Below are positions 36,792-45,677 of a DNA stretch of 55,534 bases, one piece after another (position 1 is the stretch's first letter; each line of letters opens with the position of its first letter). Location: IMG/VR virus record IMGVR_UViG_3300016797_001377, positions 1 to 55,534 of that record; one strand, given 5' to 3'. Origin of the DNA: a virus. A program made the translations under genes and the position numbers. The notes beneath the pieces are model-generated. The model did not search any database and was not told the origin of the DNA. It worked only from the letters and a program-made list of their open reading frames with translations.

Positions 36792-36990
36792 TGGCCTCCT
36801 TTTGGTCTTGTTCTTCACCTTGTGCGGATATAGCGCGATCTACATTAGCTGCATGGATTTCTTTTCCTGCTTTAATGTTTTCACGAACATATTCTGCCCA
36901 TTCTTTGAGTGATGCTTTTGACTTGGCTTTAAGTATACCTTGATACTTTAACATTTGTCTGCGCTGTCTACGATTTGGAATCTGTGTCAT
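36784..36990 (-). CDS. Small basic helical protein
   Basis: The 68-residue protein begins with a basic patch (NRRQRRQMLKYQGILKAKSK) and continues as a charged helix, ending in an acidic Gln/Glu tail (EEQDQKEAN). It is the first gene of a four-gene overlapping run and has an AATATATAA element upstream. The basic N-terminus may bind nucleic acid or a phage scaffold. Function is unknown. Confidence 0.55.
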   Translation of the reverse strand: MTQIPNRRQRRQMLKYQGILKAKSKASLKEWAEYVRENIKAGKEIHAANVDRAISAQGEEQDQKEANG

Positions 36991-37003
36991 ATGATTAATT
37001 TTA

Positions 37004-37012
37004 TTATATATT
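37004..37012 (-). promoter_or_regulatory. Late-promoter-like element AATATATAA
   Basis: The minus strand reads GTAATATATAATAAAAT, 14 bases before the ATG at 36990. Confidence 0.55.
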
Positions 37013-37018
37013 ACTATG

Positions 37019-37510
37019 CTAGTCGGCCTGGTATCTGGACTTAATCAGTTGCTTAATACTTTCAAATAAGCTATCCTTTACTAGATCTTCTGATATTTGA
37101 TCTTTAATATAAGATTCTAATTCTTCATTAACTTCATCCAAGTCAAATGATGTGCTAATAATTTCATATATAGCTTTTTTAGGTACATCTATTGGAAACG
37201 TAAGATTAAGCTTTACACCATCATTCTTTTTCTGTTTATCAAAAAGAGTTCTAATAGGTGATGTTACTTTAGGTTGTGTAGTTACCTTTTCTTTATAAGT
37301 CTCGGCAGCTTTAGTTAATGCCGGGTTTGGTGGATTAAAGTCAAGAGGTTCACCATCAATTGGCATTAAGAATTCACTAATAAGAGATGTTGCAATCCTA
37401 GAGCCACTTTCAAAAGTAGTCCATTCACCATCATTTCCACTAATGACTTCAACAGTACCTATCTTATCACCCTTTATCCACTGAAGCTGTTCCTTTTCCA
37501 AATTATCCAT
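37019..37510 (-). CDS. Unrecognised acidic protein
   Basis: The protein has 163 residues. It has an N-terminal beta part (QWIKGDKIGTVEVISGNDGE), a Pro-rich linker in the middle (EPLDFNPPNPALTKAAETYK), and a C-terminal domain of a strand (GVKLNLTFPIDVPKKAIYEI) followed by acidic helices. It is soluble and has no catalytic motif. The gene stands alone between the large collagen-like fibre and the four-gene cluster, with short spacers and no obvious late element directly upstream. The family is not recognised, and virion association is only suggested by position. Confidence 0.55.
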   Translation of the reverse strand: MDNLEKEQLQWIKGDKIGTVEVISGNDGEWTTFESGSRIATSLISEFLMPIDGEPLDFNPPNPALTKAAETYKEKVTTQPKVTSPIRTLFDKQKKNDGVKLNLTFPIDVPKKAIYEIISTSFDLDEVNEELESYIKDQISEDLVKDSLFESIKQLIKSRYQAD

Positions 37511-37561
37511 ACTATTATCCTTTAGTAATTATTATACTAGGAAAAAGAAAATTGTTTACGA

Positions 37562-40500
37562 TTAAAGAGGGTTGTCTTCAGCCCATAGCTTCCAAACTAA
37601 ACTCCAAGGCTCAGTACTAGCAATATCTCCAGTACCAGCCCACCCAATAACAAGCCTATCATTAACAGCGCTAGTGATTGTGCCTGGTGTAAATGTTAAA
37701 GTATCACACTTATACCAAAGGGCATCATTTTGGTTTGTCCAGTTTCCGGTATTATCTGTCGATCCTATTTGGCTTAATTGGAAATCATTACCACTACTAA
37801 ACTGACCACATGTCCACTTAAATAAACCTACATAAAGATTAGGTGGATTTGTAGTACCAACATGAGTACCTGTTATTCTTAACTTATAAACAGTACCATC
37901 TGCACCAATATCGTTAATTATTGGTATCATATGAGTTCCGTACGATCTACTTAATACTGGCGGAACCCCTGATAGAGAAGGAATTGCATTAGTCCAATCG
38001 TATGCACTCCAACCTTCCGCAGCACCACCACCTGATTGGAAACTTATACCACCTGTATACGGAGTTACTCCACTTTTAAAATAAATAGCCCCTTCTGCGA
38101 TTGGGTTTTCATCTCCATAGGTTGAACCGCCAGATCCTGCAGGACCAGTGGCTCCAATAGGTCCTTGTGGCCCTTGCGGTCCGGTTACACCTGTACCAAT
38201 TGGCCCTTGTGGCCCTTGAACACCTTGTATACCTTGTGGTCCTTGTGGACCTTGAACACCAGTGGCTCCAGTAGGTCCAGTTGCACCGCTCTTAGCTACA
38301 CAGTAAATAGTTTCAGTGGAAGTAGTAAATGTTTGGTTAGGTCCGGCTGCATGAGAGACTGTTAAAATAATTGCACCTGGCGAACCTCCAATTGGAGTAA
38401 TCGCAGTAACATCATATGTATCAGGATTACTTGTTCCTTGGGTAAGAGATACAATATCTCCAGGTAAAGGAAGTTCATTAGTTGATCCTGCTGAATTACT
38501 TATAAAGATTTGAGTTACGCCTGATGCCGTAGAACTATTGACCGCAAATGTACCAGCAACAGATCCACCAACCCTAAAGACTGATGATGGAATTACTTCA
38601 CAACCTGCACTAACTATTTGAGCACCAGCTGCTCCAGTTGGTCCTTGTGGTCCTTGCGGTCCAGTTTCACCTTGTGGTCCCTGTGGTCCAGTTTCACCCT
38701 GTGGTCCTTGTGGTCCAGTTTCACCCTGTGGTCCTTGTGGTCCAGTTTCACCTTGTGGTCCTTGTGGTCCTTGTTCTCCCTGCGGTCCTTGAATTCCTCT
38801 TGGACCTTGCGGCCCAGCTTCACCTTGTGGTCCTTGTGGCCCTTGAATACCAGTAGCTCCTATTGAACCTTGTGGTCCTTGTGGCCCTTGAACACCAGTA
38901 GCTCCAGTTTCACCACCCGGTCCTTGAACACCAGTTGCTCCTATTGAACCTTGTGGTCCTTGAGGTCCTTGAGGTCCTTGAATACCGGTGGCACCAGTTT
39001 CACCTATACCGGTAGCACCTATTGATCCTTGAGGTCCTTGAACACCTGTTGCCCCTATAGGTCCTTGAACACCAGTAGCACCTGCACCAGTAGCTCCAAC
39101 TGGTCCTTGAACACCAGTAGCACCAGTTAATCCATTACCTACAACTTTAGTTAGGTTAAAATTAATATTATGACTCGTTAATGCAGGAGTTCCACTATCA
39201 ACTTTAAATCTTAAATCAATAACATCACCTGCAGTTAAGTCCACTAAATCAGTAGTTGAAAATGAACCTATACTATTATTAGACATTGAACGACTAGAAA
39301 CAGTTGATGAAATTGGATTACCGTTTTTATGTACGGCAACCGTTAGCTTGGCATTTGCATTAAGAGAAACTGTATAAGCAGCAGATATTTGATATACTCC
39401 ACCTTCTCCTGCTGAAATAACCAGTGTATCACCTTGCGGTGGTCCACTAGATGCTACATAAGACATTTGATTTAGTTCACCCTGTATTGCTTCATCCCAG
39501 CCTACATAAGAAGTACTTAAGTTAAGAGTATTAGCACCCTCAGGATCTACTTGGTACATTTCACCATAAGCAATTGATCCGCTTATTACACCAGCAGGCC
39601 CAGTAGCACCAGTAGGTCCTTGAGGACCTTGAATACCAGTAGCCCCATCTGCACCAGTAGCACCAATTGAACCAATCCCGGTTGCCCCTATAGGACCCTG
39701 TTCACCCTGTGGTCCTTGAACACCTTGAATACCTTGTGGTCCTTGTGGTCCTTGCGGTCCAGTTGCTCCAATTTCACCAACACCAGTAGCACCGGTTAGA
39801 CCTTGTGGTCCTTGGATACCAGTGGCACCAATTCCTCCAGCACCAGTGGCACCAATTGGTCCTTGCGGTCCTTGCGGTCCAGTTGCTCCAATTCCACCAG
39901 CACCAGTGGCCCCAGTTAAACCCGTAGCACCAGTAGCTCCAGTTTCTCCCTTATCACCAGTTACAACAAATGAAACAATTACTTCTTCATCCATAGTAAA
40001 CGGTGAAGATGCTGTAGATGCAATTGGAACTACGTCTATTTCCCACCATCCGGTATTATCAGTAAGATCACTTATTTGAAATAATATAAATTCTGTTGCA
40101 TCAGCAGAAGAGCTAATTCTAACATGCCCTTTTGGTATTGATGTTGATGCATCTATTGTTTGTAAGAATGTTGAAATATCTCCACCACCAGTATATGCCG
40201 TATCGTTGATAGACATTATAGTAGAGGTATTTTGTGTTGCATTATTTAATGACACATACCCAAACCCAGGATCTGCTACAGATGTAACAGTATTAAAGTC
40301 ATATGTAAATGAAGCTCCGCCAAAAGTACCATCTGCACCAGTAGCACCAGTAAGACCAGTAGCACCTGGAGGCCCATCAACACCTGGAGGCCCTTGCGGA
40401 CCATTACCACCTATTTCTCCCTGTGGTCCCTGTGGTCCCTGTGGTCCATCAACACCAGTAGCTCCAGTTTCACCTATGCCAGTAGCACCAATAGGTCCTT

Positions 40501-41431
40501 GGGGTCCTTGAACACCAGTGGCTCCAGTTGGACCTTGGACACCAGTAGCCCCAAACCCGGTAGCTCCAACTGGCCCAGTAGCACCAGCTGGTCCTTGTGG
40601 CCCAGTGGCACCAGTATCTCCAGTTAACCCAGCTGCAGCAGGTGATATGTTTATCCAATTACTTCCATTCCATTGTAAGATATCGGAATTTGATGGTGAA
40701 GGTGCATTAACATTAGAAAGCATACTTATAGTAGGAGATCCACTGTTAAGGTTAGCTAAATCTACTTCACTTTCATCAAAATTATAAACTACATTATTAT
40801 TAACCCCATCTAAATTAGCGGTTAGCGGAGTTCCTGTTGTATTAGTAGCAGTTAATCCTCTAAAAGTTAGTGTAGTGCCGGACATACCAGCAAAAAGATT
40901 ATTACCACCAACACCAATATTAGTACCTTGATTAACTTCACCGCTTGCACCTGTGTTTATAAGCTTTATAGAGTTTGTCGTGGTATCATATTGTAAACTC
41001 ATACCAGGACCTGCAATTAATCTAAATGTGTCATTAGGTGTTGTTGAAAAAAGAGTCCCATCATCGGTTGTTTGAAAAGACCCTGTTGCTCCAGTATAGT
41101 TAAGTACAACTTTACCAAACCCTGGGCTAGCTCCTACTGTAATATCTCCGGATCCAATACCTCCAATGATATCCCATTCATTTTGATCAAATACACCTCT
41201 CGTGGTTCTCTTATTAGCTCTCCACCAAACTAAAGCTTCTGATGATACACTTGTACCGCCAGTAGGTTCAATGACCTCTACTGGGTGATATACAATATGA
41301 CCTTCTTCATAAGTTCTATCGTCAACCCACGGGTTTGCTACTGCTTTAAAATTCTCATCTACTTCACCGTTAAAAAGTTCTCTTTTAACTTCTGTTCTAT
41401 AGATGATATATTCTTTTAAATTGAATGCCAT
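37562..41431 (-). CDS. Giant collagen-like tail fibre with TNF/C1q-like domain
   Basis: The protein has 1,289 residues. Four Gly-X-Y stretches at about residues 270-368, 490-613, 767-935 and 1047-1107 are rich in GAT, GPQ and GET triplets. They alternate with globular domains. The domain at about 640-765 ([40 protein letters not shown], then [13 protein letters not shown]) has the pattern of the C1q/TNF-like jelly roll found at the end of bacillus BclA and other collagen-like surface proteins. The N-terminal 265 residues probably attach to the virion, and the C-terminal 180 residues may form the receptor-binding tip. Collagen-like phage fibres form trimers without hydroxyproline. The Thr-rich triplets are possible glycosylation sites by analogy with BclA (inference). 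An AATAAATAA element precedes the ATG. Confidence 0.85.
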   Translation of the reverse strand: MAFNLKEYIIYRTEVKRELFNGEVDENFKAVANPWVDDRTYEEGHIVYHPVEVIEPTGGTSVSSEALVWWRANKRTTRGVFDQNEWDIIGGIGSGDITVGASPGFGKVVLNYTGATGSFQTTDDGTLFSTTPNDTFRLIAGPGMSLQYDTTTNSIKLINTGASGEVNQGTNIGVGGNNLFAGMSGTTLTFRGLTATNTTGTPLTANLDGVNNNVVYNFDESEVDLANLNSGSPTISMLSNVNAPSPSNSDILQWNGSNWINISPAAAGLTGDTGATGPQGPAGATGPVGATGFGATGVQGPTGATGVQGPQGPIGATGIGETGATGVDGPQGPQGPQGEIGGNGPQGPPGVDGPPGATGLTGATGADGTFGGASFTYDFNTVTSVADPGFGYVSLNNATQNTSTIMSINDTAYTGGGDISTFLQTIDASTSIPKGHVRISSSADATEFILFQISDLTDNTGWWEIDVVPIASTASSPFTMDEEVIVSFVVTGDKGETGATGATGLTGATGAGGIGATGPQGPQGPIGATGAGGIGATGIQGPQGLTGATGVGEIGATGPQGPQGPQGIQGVQGPQGEQGPIGATGIGSIGATGADGATGIQGPQGPTGATGPAGVISGSIAYGEMYQVDPEGANTLNLSTSYVGWDEAIQGELNQMSYVASSGPPQGDTLVISAGEGGVYQISAAYTVSLNANAKLTVAVHKNGNPISSTVSSRSMSNNSIGSFSTTDLVDLTAGDVIDLRFKVDSGTPALTSHNINFNLTKVVGNGLTGATGVQGPVGATGAGATGVQGPIGATGVQGPQGSIGATGIGETGATGIQGPQGPQGPQGSIGATGVQGPGGETGATGVQGPQGPQGSIGATGIQGPQGPQGEAGPQGPRGIQGPQGEQGPQGPQGETGPQGPQGETGPQGPQGETGPQGPQGETGPQGPQGPTGAAGAQIVSAGCEVIPSSVFRVGGSVAGTFAVNSSTASGVTQIFISNSAGSTNELPLPGDIVSLTQGTSNPDTYDVTAITPIGGSPGAIILTVSHAAGPNQTFTTSTETIYCVAKSGATGPTGATGVQGPQGPQGIQGVQGPQGPIGTGVTGPQGPQGPIGATGPAGSGGSTYGDENPIAEGAIYFKSGVTPYTGGISFQSGGGAAEGWSAYDWTNAIPSLSGVPPVLSRSYGTHMIPIINDIGADGTVYKLRITGTHVGTTNPPNLYVGLFKWTCGQFSSGNDFQLSQIGSTDNTGNWTNQNDALWYKCDTLTFTPGTITSAVNDRLVIGWAGTGDIASTEPWSLVWKLWAEDNPL
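38640..38790 (-). repeat. Tandem 27-bp coding repeats of GPQGPQGET
   Basis: Nearly exact 27-base units, each encoding the nine residues GPQGPQGET, are repeated about four times here, with further diverged units on both sides. The third collagen segment therefore looks recently expanded by tandem duplication and is a hotspot for length variation in frame. Confidence 0.85.
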
Positions 41432-41447
41432 TTACTTTAGTCTTTTT

Positions 41448-41456
41448 TTATTTATT
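41448..41456 (-). promoter_or_regulatory. Late-promoter-like element AATAAATAA
   Basis: The minus strand reads AGAATAAATAAAAAAAG, overlapping the end of the upstream gene. The fibre ATG follows at 41431. Confidence 0.5.
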
Positions 41457-41961
41457 CTGGCGGTTCATTAATAATGTTAGCATCATCATAAGGAAATTCT
41501 GCTACATTATTATTAGAAGTTAACGCTAATCTTAGTTGGTTGAGATACCATGTACCTTCCGACCAACCAGGCTCGGCATAACACGGTGAATAAATCCCAG
41601 TTTTATATATCCTATAAATTTCATTATAGTACTTCCTATAGTCCTGTACTGCTTTATCAATGAAAGCTTTTTGTCTCTTAGTTAAAACTGCTCTTTGTGT
41701 ATTTCTCTGTAAATCAAAGTCTGAACCTGTAGTAAGTCTAAAGTCACCTGTTAAATCAGAGGCTCTGTATTCTGTAATAAAGTCATACAAATCACTAGCG
41801 GCTAAAAATAACTCAATTGAAACTATGTCACCAACAAAACAGTTATCAAAAGGAATGTAATGCTCCTGGTAAAAAGCATTCAATTCCTCTACACTGTTAA
41901 AGTCAGTGAATTCTGTTTTTTGACTAGCCTCATCATAAAAGCCTAGTCTAGTCTTTGACAT
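41452..41961 (-). CDS. Unrecognised protein upstream of collagen-like fibre
   Basis: I chose the ATG at 41961 (start MSKTRLGFYDEASQKTEFTD), preceded by a purine-rich GAAGAATAGGA. A longer TTG-initiated frame (to 42033) exists but would lie right under the promoter element. The protein of 169 residues is acidic and aromatic, with a helical middle (KRQKAFIDKAVQDYRKYYNE). It has a Trp/Cys-containing part (YSPCYAEPGWSEGTWYLNQL) and ends in a Pro/Glu tail. No motif is recognised. It probably belongs to the fibre transcription unit as a fibre adaptor or chaperone (inference). Confidence 0.55.
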   Translation of the reverse strand: MSKTRLGFYDEASQKTEFTDFNSVEELNAFYQEHYIPFDNCFVGDIVSIELFLAASDLYDFITEYRASDLTGDFRLTTGSDFDLQRNTQRAVLTKRQKAFIDKAVQDYRKYYNEIYRIYKTGIYSPCYAEPGWSEGTWYLNQLRLALTSNNNVAEFPYDDANIINEPPE

Positions 41962-42041
41962 ATTGATCCTATTCTTCTTTAAGTAAACAAAAAAGTCTAG
42001 GGTTAATTTAAAAGTTAATGCTTCAACGACCAAGAGGACAT

Positions 42042-42065
42042 ACTATTTTTTGTATATATTCAGCC
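42042..42065 (-). promoter_or_regulatory. 24-bp repeated promoter element, copy 2
   Basis: It is identical to 35510-35533 and holds TGAATATATAC on the minus strand (core at 42052-42060), including the TGA stop of the dCMP deaminase gene. It would drive the gene with ATG at 41961, leaving a leader of roughly 80 bases, and then the collagen-like fibre. Confidence 0.6.
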
Positions 42066-42533
42066 CTTTATAGAATGGTAGTCGTTTATAAGTTTAGAAA
42101 TATTTCCGTGTGTGATGTTGCATCTATCAAAGATTACTAAATGATCCATGTCTCGGTAATCATCAATCCAATATACATGTTTAAATCCAGCATTTACTAG
42201 GATCTTTGTACACATCTTACATGGGGAGAGGGTAAGCAGAATGATATAGTTTTCAGGATCATATTCCTTAAACTTAGCAATCATATTTACCTCAGCATGG
42301 ATAAACCCACTTTCACCAGGTGTGAGAGACTCTTCTTCTGTTCCTGTTACATCATTAATGCCAGCTCCGCTATAAGATCCATTATAACCAAAGCTAGCAA
42401 TTTTACTAAAGTCTTTTCTTAATGCCATACACCCAACCTTTGTTGTGGATGAATTAGATAAATTCCTAATACTCTTAAGAATATCAGTAAATGCTTCTAT
42501 CTTTATTTGAAGTCGTCGAATTTTGGTATCCAT
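42060..42533 (-). CDS. dCMP deaminase-like zinc enzyme
   Basis: The 157-residue protein carries the cytidine/deoxycytidylate deaminase active site. H79-A-E81 (FIHAEVNMI) supplies a zinc ligand and the proton-shuttling glutamate, and PCKMC (C105, C108, in TLSPCKMCTK) supplies two more zinc ligands. The segment TTKVGCMALRKDFSKIASFG, then YNGSYSGAG, matches the N-terminal substrate part of dCMP deaminases. The known reaction is dCMP to dUMP, feeding dTMP synthesis. This is typical of T4-type phages and makes sense for an AT-rich genome. Its start overlaps the end of the HAD gene by about 30 bases. Confidence 0.82.
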   Translation of the reverse strand: MDTKIRRLQIKIEAFTDILKSIRNLSNSSTTKVGCMALRKDFSKIASFGYNGSYSGAGINDVTGTEEESLTPGESGFIHAEVNMIAKFKEYDPENYIILLTLSPCKMCTKILVNAGFKHVYWIDDYRDMDHLVIFDRCNITHGNISKLINDYHSIKG

Positions 42534-43069
42534 TTCTGCTTAATTAGAGTGGCGTCCATTTTAATGTCTTTATTCTCTCTTGCCAACCTTTTTGCAATAT
42601 TGACATTTTCCTTATCATCATCAAAGAAGGTAAAGTTTCTAAAGCCCATTTGGACAAATTTCATAAAGGCTTCTTTTTTCTTTTGGGCAGTAGATCCAGT
42701 AAAACCTAGATTAGGATCATTAATAGCAAATATGTAATCTGGGTTAATGTTAATTCCATGATGAGATAAGAAATCATAGATGAGGTCAGCACTATCCCTT
42801 GCTGTGATAATACCTACTGGCTTACCTTTTGCTATTGTTCTTTTTAAAATATTGAACACCCATTCAATAATCATACCACCTTTAAGTATATTAGGATTTT
42901 GAAAATCAGAAAAATCCATCTTATCATTAGGCCTCTGCTGAAATGTATTGAATTCTTGTGGTGTAAGCTCTGTAGAAAAACCGGTTTTAGGATTATGAAC
43001 TTTAATCTTGCTCTTAGTTACAACAAGAGTATCATCAACATCAAATATAGTGATGTCTTTATTGTTCAT
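42503..43069 (-). CDS. HAD-superfamily phosphatase
   Basis: I place the start at the second ATG, 43069 (MNNKDITIFDVDDTLVVTKS), preceded by GAAGGATAT. The ATG at 43090 would add seven residues but lies almost on a promoter-like element (43096-43104). HAD motif I is DVDDT, motif II is IITARDSAD, a lysine-rich helix (AQKKKEAFMKF) provides motif III, and motif IV is FFDDDKEN. The cap region is small. Phage HADs of this shape often act on nucleotides or polynucleotide ends. It is encoded with dCMP deaminase and ligase, so a nucleotide or DNA-end role is inferred. Confidence 0.75.
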   Translation of the reverse strand: MNNKDITIFDVDDTLVVTKSKIKVHNPKTGFSTELTPQEFNTFQQRPNDKMDFSDFQNPNILKGGMIIEWVFNILKRTIAKGKPVGIITARDSADLIYDFLSHHGININPDYIFAINDPNLGFTGSTAQKKKEAFMKFVQMGFRNFTFFDDDKENVNIAKRLARENKDIKMDATLIKQKWIPKFDDFK

Positions 43070-43095
43070 ATATCCTTCATATAGTTTCATACAAT

Positions 43096-43104
43096 ATATT
43101 TATT
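43096..43104 (-). promoter_or_regulatory. Late-promoter-like element, AATAAATAT variant
   Basis: The minus strand reads CTAATAAATATATTG just before the HAD gene. If the start of transcription is about six bases beyond the element, as in T4 late promoters, the internal ATG at 43069 is the better translation start. Confidence 0.4.
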
Positions 43105-43151
43105 AGTGCGTAAGTGTTCTCCCACCAGAGGTGAGATATGGTATAGACCGG

Positions 43152-44474
43152 TTAACAGTCTCTACCATTCTCGTATATGTGTTTCACTACCGGGAAGCGG
43201 AGCGAATAACCACCCATCTGATTTTGCGATTCCTCAAAGTATTGAACAGTTACAGTCTTACCGATGAGTTCATCATGGCGAGTAAGATAGTATTCTCGTT
43301 GTTCTTTAGAGAACCCAGATCCTACTGATACCCGGTACCCTTTATGTTCAATAATGATATTACTTAGACCTTCCTTTTCAATCTGTTGACCGTTTTCAGT
43401 CCATCTCATGGTGCCGTTAGCACATTCCAATACCGTGTATTCAGCATCATGGAATTTCTTAACCTTCAGTAGGTTGTGGCTTCTCTTACCTTCATAACCG
43501 ATATCCTTACGAACCATGATACCTTCAAACCCAGCCTCTTCGGCTTCTTTGACCATTTCGGTAAACTGTTCTTCGGTAGTCAATTGAACCTGTGGTAAGA
43601 ATTCCAACATATCAGAGTTAATATTTTCTGGTAGGCGGTCATATCCGTTGCGGAGTCTTTCAGTAAGAGGCGTGGTACCAACCTTATCATCAAATTCATC
43701 TAAGGTTAAGTAATCAAATACAAAGAACTTAGGATTTTCAATTTGATGATTCTTCTTTCGGATCTGTTTCATAATTCCTTGGAAGTCTTCATTACCATCT
43801 TTATCAACCATACAGATTTCTCCATCTAGGATAAAGTCTCCACCTATCTTAGAAATTTCATCGGCAAGTTTACCTAGAGTTTCAAATTCTTTTCCGTTCC
43901 TTGAGAAGAATGTAACTGTGTTCATTTCCTTACGGCAGATACAACGGACACCATCCAATTTTCTAGAACCGTACCATTCTCCACTTTGAAAATCCACTCT
44001 GTTTGGGTTGTAGGCATTTGCCAAAGCCACCTTAAAGGTAGGAATAAGTTCTGGGTGGATTGCCTTATTGATAGAGGTAGTGCCACAGCCCATATTCAGA
44101 TCCCGGTTAAGAATTGAATAAATAACGGTCTCCCATTCTGGCCATTCTTGAATAAAGCGGTTTACATTAGCAATTGCAGAGTGACCAGTACAGACCCGGT
44201 TTCTAAGATCGTCTAATAATGTGAAGATACTACCGTAAGTAAAGCGATGTCCTAGAAGATCCGAATTCTTTCTACAGTTCTTTGGGGTAACATTGTACTT
44301 ATAGTAAGGATTGTAGGTATAGAAGAAAACCTTTTGAAGAAATTCTCTATCCTCATTCTCCTCAGAATTGTCAGCATATTTTTTGAGGGTTGCAATTTTA
44401 TGATTCCCTGAAGAAGATGATTGCATTTCTTCTAGGAAGGATTGCAGATAATTGAGATTTGTGTATTCAGTCAT
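43152..44474 (-). CDS. ATP-dependent DNA ligase
   Basis: The 440-residue protein has all nucleotidyltransferase motifs. Motif I is RKLDGVR with adenylated lysine K172, motif III is DGEI (about 216-219), IIIa is FFVFDYL, IV is EGIMVRK (about 322-328), and V is LLKVKKF. An OB-fold follows (SVGSGFSKEQREYY, TVTVQYFEESQN). The N-terminal 160 residues are helical (LNRDLNMGCGTTSINKAI), as in the DNA-binding domain of T4 gp30 and eukaryotic ligases. The size is close to T4 gp30 (487). The enzyme seals nicks in replication and repair using ATP, and host NAD ligases are unrelated in cofactor. Its leader shares a 24-bp element with the 3'-phosphatase gene. Confidence 0.95.
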   Translation of the reverse strand: MTEYTNLNYLQSFLEEMQSSSSGNHKIATLKKYADNSEENEDREFLQKVFFYTYNPYYKYNVTPKNCRKNSDLLGHRFTYGSIFTLLDDLRNRVCTGHSAIANVNRFIQEWPEWETVIYSILNRDLNMGCGTTSINKAIHPELIPTFKVALANAYNPNRVDFQSGEWYGSRKLDGVRCICRKEMNTVTFFSRNGKEFETLGKLADEISKIGGDFILDGEICMVDKDGNEDFQGIMKQIRKKNHQIENPKFFVFDYLTLDEFDDKVGTTPLTERLRNGYDRLPENINSDMLEFLPQVQLTTEEQFTEMVKEAEEAGFEGIMVRKDIGYEGKRSHNLLKVKKFHDAEYTVLECANGTMRWTENGQQIEKEGLSNIIIEHKGYRVSVGSGFSKEQREYYLTRHDELIGKTVTVQYFEESQNQMGGYSLRFPVVKHIYENGRDC

Positions 44475-44497
44475 ATTCCGTTTAAATTTGTATATTA

Positions 44498-44545
44498 TAA
44501 ATATAATACAAATAATTGGGAATTGAAAATTTTTCTAGGACTTTT
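44498..44545 (-). promoter_or_regulatory. Shared promoter-like element of the DNA ligase
   Basis: The 24 bases 44498-44521 are identical to 50813-50836, and the match continues upstream as TTTTCA with spaced T- and A-tracts. On the minus strand it has TTTTCA and TTATAT about 17 bases apart, like -35/-10 boxes. It lies about 25 bases before the ATG at 44474 and lacks the AATAWATAA motif, so it may be an early or middle promoter. The upstream end includes the AT-rich hairpin ACTTTTTGAAAAAAGT. Confidence 0.55.
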
Positions 44546-44557
44546 TTCAAAAAGTTA

Positions 44558-45433
44558 TTAACAATTTTCAACTAAGTCTTTTATTCCATCCTTATACAAA
44601 ACATCAAGTAAATGCAAATCTTTTTTAGCTTGGTTAAAGTTATGTATGATCGCAGGCATACAGGAATCGTAATATTCTTTTGTCAATTTATTACTTGTTA
44701 AAATATCATAAATCTCATTAACGTTCTGAAAAAATATCATACCAGAAGTATCGTAATGTTCCCACTGTGGGTGGTGTTCCGTTGACCATATAATAGGAAT
44801 GGTACCAGTTAAAAAACTATCATTGCATTTTTCTGTTATAATAAATGAATCTTCGTTGTCTATTACCACTTCATACATATAATCTTTTAAGCCATCGATC
44901 TTTTCTTTAGGATTATTAAATTCTATTAAGTTAGATCTATCGGCACTAACTAGGTTTCTTATTTCTTGTCTAAGAGTATGTCCAGTTAGACCAAAGTTCT
45001 TATGAGACCAAATAGCAGTAACTAACTTAGTTTTATTGTAAATTTTTTGATCATTTTCACTAATCCATGTTTCACCGCTTAGTTTATAGTATTTATGTTT
45101 TTTGTAACTATCACTCCACCTAAACATTGCAGGATAATGACTAAAGATAAGATCAAATATATCACCGTTATAATGTACCCATCTATAAAAATCTATCATT
45201 AACGGCTGCGGTTCAAGCATAACTAAAACATTATGTTTATGCCCTAATGATTTAACATACTCTCCTAGTTTTTGTGGGGTATTAATTGGGTGAGAAGGTA
45301 TTCCATAATCAATAAAGATACCTAAGTCTACTTTTTCATTAGTAAAATCAATATACTTGCTTTCATGCTTATATGACCATGCTCTTTCTATTACTGATGG
45401 CCAATATAAATTTGCTTTAATCTTTTTATCCAT
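44558..45433 (-). CDS. GT10-type glycosyltransferase (fucosyltransferase-like)
   Basis: The protein has 291 residues. The key block YMYEVVIDNEDSFIITEKCN, then DSFLTGTIPIIW, matches the GT10 alpha-1,3/4-fucosyltransferase donor-site pattern (f.l.fENs...dYvTEKl..al.aG.vPvv). An N-terminal domain (VMLEPQPLMIDFYRWV, then DLIFSHYPAMFRW) and a helical end follow the family order. Known family members move fucose from GDP-fucose to a glycan. The acceptor here is unknown. A second fucosyltransferase-like gene lies at 51053-51928, and the collagen-like fibre is a possible target (inference). No signal peptide is present, so it acts in the host cytoplasm. Confidence 0.75.
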   Translation of the reverse strand: MDKKIKANLYWPSVIERAWSYKHESKYIDFTNEKVDLGIFIDYGIPSHPINTPQKLGEYVKSLGHKHNVLVMLEPQPLMIDFYRWVHYNGDIFDLIFSHYPAMFRWSDSYKKHKYYKLSGETWISENDQKIYNKTKLVTAIWSHKNFGLTGHTLRQEIRNLVSADRSNLIEFNNPKEKIDGLKDYMYEVVIDNEDSFIITEKCNDSFLTGTIPIIWSTEHHPQWEHYDTSGMIFFQNVNEIYDILTSNKLTKEYYDSCMPAIIHNFNQAKKDLHLLDVLYKDGIKDLVENC

Positions 45434-45677
45434 TTTTCAGTTGATCTTGTATATCTTTTATCTTAGCACATCTTTCATAGTCTTCCTTTTCTTCAAAGTG
45501 TTTTAAGATTCTATCTAAACTATGGATCTTATGCTTAGCAGTTTTTTCATCGTAGTGCAATACTTGGTCAGGAAACATAGTGATTACATTGTAACATAAG
45601 ATCATATAATGGTCCCAGTCTCCATGTTCAAGTTGAGCCAATAGGGCTTTTAGAAATTCATCATCATTAAATGCCAT
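45426..45677 (-). CDS. Small protein with UVR-motif-like C-terminus
   Basis: The protein has 83 residues. Its C-terminal helix pair (LKHFEEKEDYERCAKIKDIQ) matches the UvrB/UvrC interaction (UVR) motif, in which E-E-D-Y-E-x-A-A-x-L-R-D is the core. The N-terminal half is helical (MAFNDDEFLKALLAQLEHGD). In other proteins this motif mediates contacts with UvrB/C and with some proteases. The gene overlaps its neighbours by 8 and 11 bases, between the GT10 gene and DnaJ. A repair or adaptor role is inferred from the motif only. Confidence 0.55.
   Translation of the reverse strand: MAFNDDEFLKALLAQLEHGDWDHYMILCYNVITMFPDQVLHYDEKTAKHKIHSLDRILKHFEEKEDYERCAKIKDIQDQLKNG

Noticed and set aside
38640-38790. 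Regularly spaced repeats that could be read as a CRISPR array
   Set aside because: The units are adjacent, keep one reading frame and encode collagen triplets; no unique spacers exist.
38618-38866. Long plus-strand open frames opposite the collagen-like repeats
   Set aside because: They are antisense shadows of the Gly-X-Y codons (repeats of Ser/Leu/Trp or Val/Val/Leu), have no leader signal and follow the 27-bp period exactly.
41962-42033. TTG-initiated extension of the gene upstream of the collagen-like fibre
   Set aside because: The ATG at 41961 has a purine-rich leader, and the extension lies just after the promoter element with no conserved features.
43070-43090. Upstream ATG of the HAD gene giving MKLYEGY at its start
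   Set aside because: It briefly looked like another capsid-targeting start, but there is no cleavage glutamate. The internal ATG at 43069 has a better leader and gives a normal HAD N-terminus.
43108-43140. Possible terminator hairpin after the DNA ligase gene
   Set aside because: Arms TCTCACC and GGTGGGAGA pair only with a bulge and no U-tract follows, so it is too weak to call.
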